A stretch of 64,000 bases of DNA. Origin: Leptospira tipperaryensis (GTDB lineage Bacteria; Spirochaetota; Leptospiria; Leptospirales; Leptospiraceae). Within the stretch, counting starts at the first letter, position 1; every line of letters starts with the position of its first letter. Made by a program: the position numbers and the translations under genes. Below are positions 50,482 to 59,976 of this stretch, in pieces. The notes under the pieces were generated by a model. That model had not been told where the DNA came from and ran no database searches. It was given only the letters and a program-made list of their open reading frames with translations. The stretch covers positions 3,690,001 through 3,754,000 of the forward strand of contig NZ_CP015217.1 in NCBI RefSeq assembly GCF_001729245.1, in the 5' to 3' direction.

Positions 50482-50727
50482 ATGATTCTTCATATAGAAA
50501 TCGATGAAAAAAATCTGATAAAGGAAATCAGAAATCGTAATATTCTATTCGGAGGTAATCTTAGATTGAGAATTTACGGAAAACTTCATTGCAGTTCCGG
50601 AAAAAGAATGAAGAAAGAAAATCGAGTCTTTTTCAATTCAAAACAGGAAGCCGAAAAAAATAGATTCCGTCCCTGCGGACATTGTATGAAGGAAGAATAT
50701 CGGATTTGGAAGAAACAATTCCTTTGA
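50482..50727 (+). CDS. Stand-alone Ada-type zinc domain protein
   Basis: 81 residues. The C-terminal half (IYGKLHCSSGKRMKKENRVF, FRPCGHCMKEEYRIWKK) matches the N-terminal zinc domain of Ada, which accepts methyl groups from DNA phosphates. Cys37, Cys65 and Cys68 are present; the second cysteine of the Ada CxxxC pair is replaced by Lys41, so zinc binding may use three cysteines. No methyltransferase or AraC domain follows. Start ATG 50482 follows the oxygenase stop after four bases, so coupling is likely. Confidence 0.82.
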   Translation: MILHIEIDEKNLIKEIRNRNILFGGNLRLRIYGKLHCSSGKRMKKENRVFFNSKQEAEKNRFRPCGHCMKEEYRIWKKQFL

Positions 50728-50947
50728 ATCCAGTATTGGATTGAAAGGAAAAAAGAAAATATAGATTCTTCTTCATAAACATTAAAGAAAAAAGGAGATG
50801 CAAGCAAATTGCTGAGTATAAACCTCTCAAAAAAGGAAATTCAAGTCTTCAAATAAAAATAAACCGTAAGTATATAATAAAAAACTAAAATAATGGGTCA
50901 TCGATAATTCTCCGACCCAAAATGAAGTTCGTCTGCAAATCCTTTGA

Positions 50948-51370
50948 TTATTTTTTCAGGATTTGAGCGTTTGCAAGATCTTGCAAAAGTCTCCAACCGG
51001 AATCGGTTTTGATCCATTGTTGATTTACCACAAAAGTCATTTCACTGGATTTCATGGACAACGTTGCATAGGCAAGATTTCCTTCGCTCTTTAGAGCAGT
51101 GATCTTTAACGTCCTCGGTTTTCCGCCGATTTTTCCTTCTTTCAAAGCGCCAAGATATCCTTCCCGATTCATTTCCCAGGGCTGATTTGCGTTTCCGACA
51201 AAAGCGTAAAGACGAAAGTCCTTATGCAAAATATTCTCCAATTTATTTACGTTTCTCTCGTCGCCCGCTGTTACGAACTCCTGAATCAACGTTTTTAAGG
51301 ACGTTTCCTCGTTATTAGCAAAAAGCGCCGTCGTCACAAAAAAGGTGATTAAAAACTTTACAACCTTCAT
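50948..51370 (-). CDS. SnoaL/DUF4440-like exported protein
   Basis: 140 residues. Signal peptide (KFLITFFVTTALFANN) then an NTF2-like fold: LIQEFVTAGDERNVNKLENI, LHKDFRLYAF, and QQWIKTDSGWRLLQDL, as in SnoaL/DUF4440 lumazine-binding-like proteins. Small-molecule binding is likely; ligand unknown. Two MarR-type palindromes lie at 51404-51417 and 51452-51469 upstream, so it is probably in the MarR regulon. Confidence 0.75.
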   Translation of the reverse strand: MKVVKFLITFFVTTALFANNEETSLKTLIQEFVTAGDERNVNKLENILHKDFRLYAFVGNANQPWEMNREGYLGALKEGKIGGKPRTLKITALKSEGNLAYATLSMKSSEMTFVVNQQWIKTDSGWRLLQDLANAQILKK

Positions 51371-51403
51371 ACATTCTCCTTCAAATAAACTTACTCAAAA
51401 CAT

Positions 51404-51417
51404 GTTGCCATAGCAAC
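51404..51417. promoter_or_regulatory. MarR-type palindrome, copy 1
   Basis: GTTGCCATAGCAAC, 33 bases before the SnoaL-like gene. It shares the GTTnCC-ATGGCAAC pattern with the copies at 51452-51469 and 52456-52473. Confidence 0.65.
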
Positions 51418-51451
51418 CTTTTTGATAAACTTTACCATTAGCTAACCCATA

Positions 51452-51469
51452 TAGTTTCCATGGCAACTA
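51452..51469. promoter_or_regulatory. MarR-type palindrome, copy 2
   Basis: TAGTTTCCATGGCAACTA, an 18-bp near-perfect palindrome between the SnoaL-like and RidA genes. Confidence 0.7.
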
Positions 51470-51483
51470 TTTTTCATAAAAAT

Positions 51484-51987
51484 TTACCGAATCGAAGCAG
51501 TCGCTTGAATTTCAATCATAAGCTCTTTTCTCGCGAGCGCCTCTACCCCGACCACGGTCGAAGCCGGCTTATGTCCTGAATTAAAATTCTTCGCTGCAAT
51601 CTTTGAGTAGGCGCTCAGTTTCACCGGATCGATCCCTACGATAAAGACCTCAAGACGAAGAACATCGTCCAAGCTTGCGCCTTCCGATTTGAGCAAGAGT
51701 TTTAGATTTTCAAAAATCAGAGTCGTCTGCGTTTCAAAATTGTCAGGTTCCGGAAGTCGTCTTTTCTGATCCCAGGCGACGATCCCCGAAAGATAAATGG
51801 TTCTTGGGGAGTATGTAACGATTCCTTGAGAAAATCCGAACTCCGACGTGCTGTAAACTTCGGATGAACGGACGGCTCTATTTGACAAAGGGGACGCGAA
51901 ACCGCAGCCCAACAAACAAGAACAGAACGATATCATCCAGAGGAGAAGTCGATGATTGAATATTTTTTCTACTTTTTGTTTAATCAT
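51484..51987 (-). CDS. RidA-family lipoprotein
   Basis: About 167 residues. N-terminal hydrophobic segment with LLGC lipobox (SFCSCLLGC), then a RidA/YjgF domain: EFGFSQGIVTYSPRTIYLSG, LRLEVFIVGIDP, and PASTVVGVEALARKELMIEI. RidA enzymes deaminate reactive imines, but most are cytoplasmic; a lipid-anchored one is unusual. ATG 51987 is ten bases after the MarR stop, so the two are cotranscribed. Confidence 0.83.
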   Translation of the reverse strand: MIKQKVEKIFNHRLLLWMISFCSCLLGCGFASPLSNRAVRSSEVYSTSEFGFSQGIVTYSPRTIYLSGIVAWDQKRRLPEPDNFETQTTLIFENLKLLLKSEGASLDDVLRLEVFIVGIDPVKLSAYSKIAAKNFNSGHKPASTVVGVEALARKELMIEIQATASIR

Positions 51988-51997
51988 AAAAATGGAA

Positions 51998-52435
51998 CTA
52001 TAAATTCGCAAGGAGGTTCTTCTCCAAGATTCCGATGATTCTCTCGAAGTCCTTGAAATCCTTGGAACTTAAACCTGCGTATATTTTATTTCGTTCTTCC
52101 CCTACTATACTCACCATCCTTTCGTGAGTTGCGCTTCCTTTCTTCGTAAGATGGAGACGTAAAATTCGATTATCGGTCGAATCGTTTACTCTTCTGATCC
52201 AACCTTTTTGTTCCATCTTCTCCACCATTCTTGAGATGTTCGGTTTATCTCCGAAGAGATCGTCGGTCAAATCACCCTGAGTCAATCCTTCGCTATGAGC
52301 GATTTTATTTAGCAGAAACCATTGTTCCTGACTGATATCGATGTCGTTCCGTTGGCAAAGTCTTTGAAAATGCAATCGAAACAAACGATTGGATCGGACG
52401 ATTAAAAACCCATAGGCATCTTTTACTAAAACCAT
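51998..52435 (-). CDS. MarR-family regulator
   Basis: 145 residues. Winged helix: GLTQGDLTDDLFGDKPNISR, MVEKMEQKGWIRRVNDSTDN, RILRLHLTKKG. It should bind 16-20-bp palindromes; the site TAGTTACTAAGGCAACTA at 52456-52473 lies 21 bases upstream of its start. It is cotranscribed with a RidA gene and probably controls the SnoaL-like gene also. Inducer unknown. Confidence 0.9.
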   Translation of the reverse strand: MVLVKDAYGFLIVRSNRLFRLHFQRLCQRNDIDISQEQWFLLNKIAHSEGLTQGDLTDDLFGDKPNISRMVEKMEQKGWIRRVNDSTDNRILRLHLTKKGSATHERMVSIVGEERNKIYAGLSSKDFKDFERIIGILEKNLLANL

Positions 52436-52455
52436 ATAGTAAAAGATGCCTCCGT

Positions 52456-52473
52456 TAGTTACTAAGGCAACTA
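52456..52473. promoter_or_regulatory. MarR-type palindrome, copy 3
   Basis: TAGTTACTAAGGCAACTA, 14 of 18 bases identical to copy 2. It lies 21 bases upstream of the MarR gene and suggests self-control. Confidence 0.7.
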
Positions 52474-52550
52474 TTTTTTAATTCGATTCGTTTGAATACC
52501 GAAATGGCATTTCTAATTCCGGCCCTATTGAAAATTCTACCCAAATTCCC

Positions 52551-53474
52551 TTAGCCTTTTAGAACCAACGTGGCATTCTCTTTCGAAACCCCGATCGTAG
52601 CGATCATACCTGAGTTAAATTTCAGATAGTCCGATTCGATTCCATCGCTGAAGATAACTCCGCCGACAGGCATCAAAGATTCCACGGTCAGAGGAAATTT
52701 ATTTGTAAGAACTCCTGCGGTGATTCCGATTTGTGTTCGAACGCTTTGAAAGGGTTCTCGAACCGCAAACAAAAGCTGATCTTCTTTGAGAGCGGGGCGT
52801 TTGAGTGTTAACTCCTTTTCGAAAAGCCCTGTAACTCCATAAGCCATATTGAATATAGAACTGAGCCAACCTGTGCTTCCTGAAGGAGTAGAAACGATGA
52901 TTCCGCTGGAAGATTGTTCTTCCGAGTTTTGATCGTAAGAAATTTTGTAACGAGCCGAAGTATGGGAAGAAGGTCCGATAAAAAGATCGTTGAACGCGAG
53001 AAGCCTCTGTCCGTCGTTTAGCTTTGCTTCCGCAAAGCTTACGGTCTTGGAAGAAAAATGACCGCTCATCACATTCTCCACTCCGGAAATAAAATTGTGA
53101 GGATTAAATGGAAGTAAAACCCCATCGTATCTTTCCGCATCCGGATTGACCGCGACGATAGGAACTCCCTTCGAGTATTTGGCGGTATTGGCTACGAGGC
53201 CGTCTTGTCCGATCGTAACGATTAGATTCTTTTCGGAGAAAAGAAAAGAAGGAACAAAAATCCTTTCTACAATTTTATATTTAATCGTATTGGAAAGTTT
53301 CTTTTGAATTACATCGAGGGATTGATGAAAGATCTCGTGTTCGATTTCGTATTCTTCGAACTTTCCGCCCAATCTTTCGATATAAAACTTGGCCTGTTGT
53401 TTCGTATTGAATCTTTCAACAAGAGCCTCGAGCCTAGTTTTATTTTTTACAATGATCGCATACTCAACGCTCAT
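52551..53474 (-). CDS. Divergent NAD kinase-like protein
   Basis: 307 residues. Seen: IVTIGQDGLVANTAKY, where NAD kinases usually have GGDGT; FNDLFIGPSSHTSAR, where the NE/ND motif normally binds substrate; and STPSGSTGWLSS, matching the S/T-P-T-GS-T-A-Y loop. Fold and order fit NAD/diacylglycerol kinases. The changed GGDG motif leaves activity open. The start overlaps the stop of the SPFH gene by four bases (ATGA), so they form one unit. Confidence 0.75.
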   Translation of the reverse strand: MSVEYAIIVKNKTRLEALVERFNTKQQAKFYIERLGGKFEEYEIEHEIFHQSLDVIQKKLSNTIKYKIVERIFVPSFLFSEKNLIVTIGQDGLVANTAKYSKGVPIVAVNPDAERYDGVLLPFNPHNFISGVENVMSGHFSSKTVSFAEAKLNDGQRLLAFNDLFIGPSSHTSARYKISYDQNSEEQSSSGIIVSTPSGSTGWLSSIFNMAYGVTGLFEKELTLKRPALKEDQLLFAVREPFQSVRTQIGITAGVLTNKFPLTVESLMPVGGVIFSDGIESDYLKFNSGMIATIGVSKENATLVLKG

Positions 53475-54493
53475 TTTTTAGAATCTTTTTTCTCCTGAAG
53501 AAGATTCTCTAAAAGATCCGGACTGATATTGAGGTTACCGATCTTTTCGGCGTTTTCGGCGAGTTGTCTGAAAGCGAGAGCGATATTGAAGCGTGGGTCC
53601 GGATTGTTATTCAAAGCGACTAACGTTCTCCAGTCGATGTCTCGAAACGGTTTTAAGGTAGTTTCAGTGACAAACCCCTGGGTCTCCGCTTCCTTTCTTT
53701 GGTTCGCCGTTTTCGTATCGATAAATTTTTTCCTTTGTTCTTCGACCGCGATATCGGCTTGAACCTGCATTTCGCGGAGTTTTCTTTTGTTATCCGCTTC
53801 CATGATCTTCGCTTCCATCTGCTTTTCAGAAATTTGTTTTTTCTTTTCTTCTACCGCAATCTCAGTATTCAATTCGCTTTCTTTGATTTTGCGCTCTTGT
53901 TCTACCGCGAAGTTTCTTCTTTCGTAGATCGCTTGATCCGCTTCTTGTTGAAGCTTTTCTCTCGTTTCGGTTTCGAGCGCTCGTTCCATTTCGGGATTGG
54001 GACGAATTGCAAGAATGTTTACGTTGAGAATTTCAATTCCCAAAGTGGAGATAGCAGGAGAAGTTTGGAGTCCTTGAAGAATCTGGGTTTCAATCGTCTT
54101 TGCGGAACGAATCGAATCCTTTAGTCCGATCCCGTGGATGTATGAAGAAGTGGAAGTCTGCGCGTAATTGATGATTCTCTGATTGAGTTTTTCGATTTCA
54201 TTCTTTTTATAAGTTCCCGTTGCATCGACTGTAAAATCGAGAAGTTCGGATAGAGCCTTAGGATTCGAAATCTTATAGGTGATCTGCCCTTGAATCGAAA
54301 CCGTCTGATAGTCGTTTGTGGATTCGTTGAATATAAAAGGTAAATCGTTGCTTCCGAGAGGAATCGCGGAAATCGAACTCGTGGGTGCGAAATAAAAAAA
54401 GGAAAGCCCTCTTCCTTCTTTCGAAACCTTTCCGTTCTTATAAAGAATTACGTGCGTCATCGAATCGAATTGTATATAGTTCATTCCAAACAT
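53471..54493 (-). CDS. SPFH/band-7 domain protein
   Basis: 340 residues. Seen: a band-7 domain (about 15-190) with DYQTVSIQGQITYKI and LGIEILNVNILAIRPNPEME, then a long Glu/Lys/Gln coiled coil (about 190-280) that normally drives oligomerisation, and a C-terminal tail. There is no N-terminal membrane helix, unlike most flotillin/HflC relatives, so it may be cytoplasmic or peripheral. Linked to the NAD kinase-like gene by a four-base overlap. GGGAG lies ten bases before ATG 54493. Confidence 0.85.
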   Translation of the reverse strand: MFGMNYIQFDSMTHVILYKNGKVSKEGRGLSFFYFAPTSSISAIPLGSNDLPFIFNESTNDYQTVSIQGQITYKISNPKALSELLDFTVDATGTYKKNEIEKLNQRIINYAQTSTSSYIHGIGLKDSIRSAKTIETQILQGLQTSPAISTLGIEILNVNILAIRPNPEMERALETETREKLQQEADQAIYERRNFAVEQERKIKESELNTEIAVEEKKKQISEKQMEAKIMEADNKRKLREMQVQADIAVEEQRKKFIDTKTANQRKEAETQGFVTETTLKPFRDIDWRTLVALNNNPDPRFNIALAFRQLAENAEKIGNLNISPDLLENLLQEKKDSKK

Positions 54494-54748
54494 GGTTCTT
54501 ATGCTCCCGCTCTTGACCTGAATTCTTTGAAAAGCCGGTCAAGTCTTTGCATCATTCATAGGGCAAGATTCTTATCAAATCATTTTGCGGAAACAAGAGA
54601 GTTGAATTTCGGAATTTGGTATCGATTCTTTCGATTCTCGAACGAAATTCTCAGGAAAAAAGATCTTTTGTTTTTGAATAATTTATTGACTTTTCTAAAA
54701 ATTTAAACAGACTATTCCACTCTTTTATCTTTAAGGAGAAAAACGCAA

Positions 54749-55111
54749 ATGTTTCGAATCGTTTCAAGGCTTTTCATCGTTGCTTTCGTGTTCGGTTTTA
54801 TCTCAACTGCGAGCGCGCAGATCAGTCAAATCAACCCATCCTCTATCAGCGGCAAATACAAAGTTGCCGGAACCAACCCTGACGGTTCCTCTTACGGTGG
54901 ATCTGTTACGATCACTCAATCGAATGGAGAATATCTTTTCACTTGGACCGTCGCCGGGCAAACGTTTACGGGAACAGGATCTTTAGATGGAAGTACTCTT
55001 ACGGTTGATTGGGGACAAACCGACCCGGTCATATACGAAGTGAAGAATGGCGGACGTCTCTTAGAAGGAACGTGGGCCGGTGGAAGCGCCACGGAGACTT
55101 TAAGAAAATAA
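54749..55111 (+). CDS. Small secreted protein of unknown function
   Basis: 120 residues. Signal peptide ending in STASAQ. The mature part is a beta-rich, Gly/Thr/Ser-rich stretch (GKYKVAGTNPDGSSYGGSVT, FTGTGSLDGSTLTVDWG, LLEGTWAGGSATETLRK), as in small beta-sandwich or barrel proteins. I do not recognise a named family. AAGGAG lies 11 bases before the ATG. It ends at a strong terminator, so it is a single-gene unit, possibly well expressed. Confidence 0.8.
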   Translation: MFRIVSRLFIVAFVFGFISTASAQISQINPSSISGKYKVAGTNPDGSSYGGSVTITQSNGEYLFTWTVAGQTFTGTGSLDGSTLTVDWGQTDPVIYEVKNGGRLLEGTWAGGSATETLRK

Positions 55112-55130
55112 TAATATACGAATATATCCT

Positions 55131-55177
55131 GTTGCAGAATGATCGGGTTTCGATTGATTCTGCAACCGTTGTTTTTT
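55131..55177 (+). terminator. Rho-independent terminator after the secreted protein
   Basis: GTTGCAGAAT (55131-55140) pairs perfectly with ATTCTGCAAC (55157-55166); GATCG/CGAT in the loop may extend it, and six T follow. Confidence 0.88.
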
Positions 55178-55382
55178 ATCTTCTGTTCCGATCCCTTAAA
55201 TAAACTTCTTCCATTCGATTTCATCCTTTTTAAGTTTCCTTTTTTTGACACCGAGAAGTAACTCCTTGTAAATTTTTGATATTACAAACTCTTCAGAAGG
55301 TTCGCCCTTCAAAGGACAAACTTTTTTTAGAGCCGTTTTCGATTGTTCCGACAAAGTATCTTCGTAGTATTTCGCTTGAAAC

Positions 55383-55397
55383 CGGACTTCAAGTCCG
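55383..55397. repeat. CGGACTTCAAGTCCG palindrome, copy 2
   Basis: Identical to 38773-38787; flanks differ. Confidence 0.65.
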
Positions 55398-55447
55398 AAA
55401 AAGAGGACGCTTCGGCGATTTTCGTTTTAAAAAAACAGACGGATAAC

Positions 55448-55471
55448 ATTTAGTTTTATTTAAAACTAAAT
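55448..55471. promoter_or_regulatory. 10-bp inverted repeat before the thioesterase gene
   Basis: ATTTAGTTTT and AAAACTAAAT are perfect reverse complements around ATTT, 90 bases before the start. It is a candidate operator; no T-run follows. Confidence 0.5.
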
Positions 55472-55561
55472 CGATTCTTCGGAAACAAAGAACCTTGGAA
55501 ACAGAACCTATCGTTCTAAATTCATTTGATTTTCTTTTTTCACTTTGAATGATGAGTTCTC

Positions 55562-56020
55562 ATGAGCAAAGAATTCAAAGCAAAAGATCCTAACTATCTA
55601 GATCGAGTTCACAAAATTTTTCATCAGGCCAACTTTATCAATCTCCTCGAAATCCAAATCGATTCGGTCGCTCCGGGAGAATTGAATAGTTTTGTCGAAA
55701 TCAAGGACAAACACCTCCAACAGAACGGTTATGTTCACGCAGGTGTGATCTCTACCCTCGCCGATCACTCCGCAGGAGGCGCGGCGGGAACGTTAGTCGG
55801 CGAGAAACAAGTCGTATTGACGCTGGAATTTAAGATCAATCTTTTAAGAACCGGAATCGGAAACCGACTTCGTTGTGAGGCGAAGGTCTTTTATCACGGA
55901 GCCACGGTGATCGTCGTCAATTCGGACGTTTACGCAATTCATAGAAATCGTGAAAAACATATCGCAAGGGCGACGGTTACGATGATGGCGGTGGTGGGAA
56001 GTCAGTATAGCGGAGGTTAG
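55562..56020 (+). CDS. PaaI-type hotdog thioesterase
   Basis: 152 residues. Seen: LQQNGYVHAGVISTLADHSA followed by GGAAGTLVG, the hotdog helix with the PaaI/4HBT signature, and VVLTLEFKINLLRTG. It would cleave a small aryl- or acyl-CoA. It is a lone gene facing the convergent unknown gene at 56027. Confidence 0.88.
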   Translation: MSKEFKAKDPNYLDRVHKIFHQANFINLLEIQIDSVAPGELNSFVEIKDKHLQQNGYVHAGVISTLADHSAGGAAGTLVGEKQVVLTLEFKINLLRTGIGNRLRCEAKVFYHGATVIVVNSDVYAIHRNREKHIARATVTMMAVVGSQYSGG

Positions 56021-56026
56021 GCGATT

Positions 56027-56518
56027 TTATTCTTTGGAGTTGCATTGTGCAAGATTGATATTTTCCCAGTGCCACCATCTCCAATTGGACGCGATCGGAT
56101 CGGCGTTTAAATCTTCCGTTACGTCTACAAAAGAAGGTTTTCCTTTGAGAGATTCGAAATACCACTGAAACCGATGCCCTCGCTTAGCGTAGAAAAGTTG
56201 CGGACATTCCTGAATTCCATTCATTCCCAAAGATCGATAACGATTCGAATTCGAGTCCTTCATTTCCAAACGATCGGAATAAGAACAAATCGTATTTGAA
56301 ACAATATAACGAAAATTGAATACGGTTCGATTCTTCTCAAGGCAGACACTTTCCAGAACGACGGAATCTCCGTATTGTTTTTCAACGGGACAACAGTTTG
56401 AATTTTTGTTTTTGATTTTTGCTTCTCTCTGGATCGGACGCGATTGAATTCCGGCGAAAAGAAACGTTGTAAATAAAGTTACGATTAGGCTTGTACAAAA
56501 AAAGAATATGAATTTCAT
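56027..56518 (-). CDS. Exported protein of unknown function
   Basis: About 163 residues. N-terminal hydrophobic helix (MKFIFFFCTSLIVTLFTTFL) as signal or anchor. The mature part has six cysteines (NCCPVEKQYGDSV, ESVCLEK, NTICSYSD, GIQECPQLFY, LAQCNSKE), suggesting disulphides. No family recognised. I start at ATG 56518 because the upstream ten residues from TTG 56548 lack character. Confidence 0.6.
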   Translation of the reverse strand: MKFIFFFCTSLIVTLFTTFLFAGIQSRPIQREAKIKNKNSNCCPVEKQYGDSVVLESVCLEKNRTVFNFRYIVSNTICSYSDRLEMKDSNSNRYRSLGMNGIQECPQLFYAKRGHRFQWYFESLKGKPSFVDVTEDLNADPIASNWRWWHWENINLAQCNSKE

Positions 56519-56574
56519 TCTTCTTGGATCGGCAAAATCCTCTGCCAAACAAACGCTCGACAGAGGTCTTTGTG

Positions 56575-58335
56575 TTAGGCCGGAACTGCTTGTTTCGAAG
56601 CTCTTTCCAACTTGAACAGATTCGCGTTTGCGGTCGCGAGGCTGTCTAAGTTATACGCCTGAGAAAGGGTCTTTCTCTTTTCGAGTTCTTTTCCACTCAA
56701 TACTTTCAGAGATCTCTCTAAAAGCATTCCGCAGATAAATCGTGCAGCGACTTCCACGACTTCAAACGCCAAAGAATCTTTTACGTTTCCGTCTTGAATC
56801 GATTTGTATGCAGTAACCGCATTTTCCAAATCGCTCCAAACTTTTTTAAGATCTTCGGACGCGGAGAATTTTGCGAGTTCCGATTCTCCATATTGTCTGA
56901 GCTGTCCTGCAGGAGACATCCCGGATACAACTCCTCCGATCGCCGCGACAACTTGAAGCTGCGTGGTTCCTTCGTAGATTGTCGTGATTCGACTGTCTCT
57001 GTAAATTCTTGCGACGTCGTAATCTTCCGTATAACCGCTTCCACCGTGAATCTGAAGCGCGTCCGATGAAATCGACACACATCCTTCCGATGCGTAGTAT
57101 TTGCTGAGTGGAGTGAAAAGGTCGGCGAGTTTTTCCCAGCGACGAATGTTCTCGTCTTGATTGGCGTCTCTTTCCGTCTTGCCTTCTATTTTGATCAGAT
57201 GTTCTTTCGGCCAGTGATAAAGATCGATCGCCTTTCCGGTTTCGACGATAAGAACTCTCGTTGCGAGAATTTCTCTTTCCATTCGATCCAACATTTTTTT
57301 CACCGCGGGAATTTGTTCGATCGCCTTTCCGAATTGAATTCTTTCGGATGCGTATTTCTTCGCTTCGAAATATGCCGCGCTTGCGATTCCTAAAGATTGA
57401 GTCGCGATCGTAAGACGCGCCGCGTTCATCATTCCCATAGAATACTTCACAAGACCGTATCCGGTTTTTCCGATCAATTCTCCTGGAGAATTTTCAAAGA
57501 CAACTTCGCAAGTCGGAGAACAATGAAGTCCCATCTTGTGTTCGACTCCGGCAACGTGAACGTCGCTTCCTTTTACTAAAAAGAAAGAAAGACCTCTTGC
57601 GCCGCTTTCGGGCGTTCCCGTTCTCGCTAACGTAAGAATTACGGAAGGAGCGTTAACATAACCGCAAGCGTGTGTAATAAAACGTTTTGCTCCGGTGATT
57701 CTCCAGACTCCGTTTGCGTCCTGAACGGCCCTTGTTTGCACGTTAGGAAGATCGGATCCGTAGTTAGGTTCGGTCAAAGCCATCGCCGCGCTGTATTTTC
57801 CTGCGGCAATTTCGGGAATCCACTTCTCGCACATCTCCGGTGACGCATAACGTTCCATGATTTCCACGATATTGATGTTTCCGTAGGCAAGACAGAAAGC
57901 GGCATCGGCCCGAGCCGCAATCTCGCACATAAAGGACTGAACCGTTGCGGGCAAACCCATTCCACCGTATTTTCTGCTGATGGAAATCGGCATAAGACCT
58001 GCGTCTCGCAGAGTATTATAACATTCTTCTTGCGCCTTAGGGAATGTCACCTTTCCGTTCTCATATTTGAGTCCGATCTGATCCATTTCCTTACTTCTGG
58101 GAGCTACAAATTCTCCCATAATTTCTCCTAAGGATTCCAATATGGACTTATAGTATTCTTTGGCTTCCTCTACGTTCGAAGGCGCGTATGCTAGTCGTTC
58201 ATTTCCGGTCTTTTTGTATTCTTCTGCGTCTTCGAAGTTATGTTCGAATGCGTGGACAATTTCATCCCAGTCGATCAACTCATCAAATACGAGTTTGAGA
58301 TCTTCGTTGTCCTGAAAGTAATTACTGATGATCAT
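56575..58335 (-). CDS. Acyl-CoA dehydrogenase, large form
   Basis: 586 residues. Seen: GLMPISISRKYGGMGLPATV, MALTEPNYGSDLPN, RFITHACGYVNAPSV, and catalytic Glu455 in IYEGTTQLQVVAAI. The enzyme has a 60-residue N-terminal extension and a roughly 120-residue C-terminal domain, as in the FadE-type/3-methylmercaptopropionyl-CoA dehydrogenase-like group with Acyl-CoA_dh_C. It would start beta-oxidation of an acyl-CoA. The fatty substrate cannot be read. Stand-alone gene. Confidence 0.92.
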   Translation of the reverse strand: MIISNYFQDNEDLKLVFDELIDWDEIVHAFEHNFEDAEEYKKTGNERLAYAPSNVEEAKEYYKSILESLGEIMGEFVAPRSKEMDQIGLKYENGKVTFPKAQEECYNTLRDAGLMPISISRKYGGMGLPATVQSFMCEIAARADAAFCLAYGNINIVEIMERYASPEMCEKWIPEIAAGKYSAAMALTEPNYGSDLPNVQTRAVQDANGVWRITGAKRFITHACGYVNAPSVILTLARTGTPESGARGLSFFLVKGSDVHVAGVEHKMGLHCSPTCEVVFENSPGELIGKTGYGLVKYSMGMMNAARLTIATQSLGIASAAYFEAKKYASERIQFGKAIEQIPAVKKMLDRMEREILATRVLIVETGKAIDLYHWPKEHLIKIEGKTERDANQDENIRRWEKLADLFTPLSKYYASEGCVSISSDALQIHGGSGYTEDYDVARIYRDSRITTIYEGTTQLQVVAAIGGVVSGMSPAGQLRQYGESELAKFSASEDLKKVWSDLENAVTAYKSIQDGNVKDSLAFEVVEVAARFICGMLLERSLKVLSGKELEKRKTLSQAYNLDSLATANANLFKLERASKQAVPA

Positions 58336-58407
58336 GGGGATTCTTACCTCTCAAGTATGCCCAATAGTTAAAACCATTGAGAGGAGATGTCAAGCGTACA
58401 AACGAAA

Positions 58408-59972
<1,565 letters not shown>

Positions 59973-59976
<4 letters not shown>

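Larger units (their letters stand above)
55178..55561. other. Intergenic region with two palindromes
   Basis: No gene seen. It carries CGGACTTCAAGTCCG (55383-55397) and the inverted repeat ATTTAGTTTT/AAAACTAAAT (55448-55471) before the thioesterase start at 55562. Confidence 0.5.
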
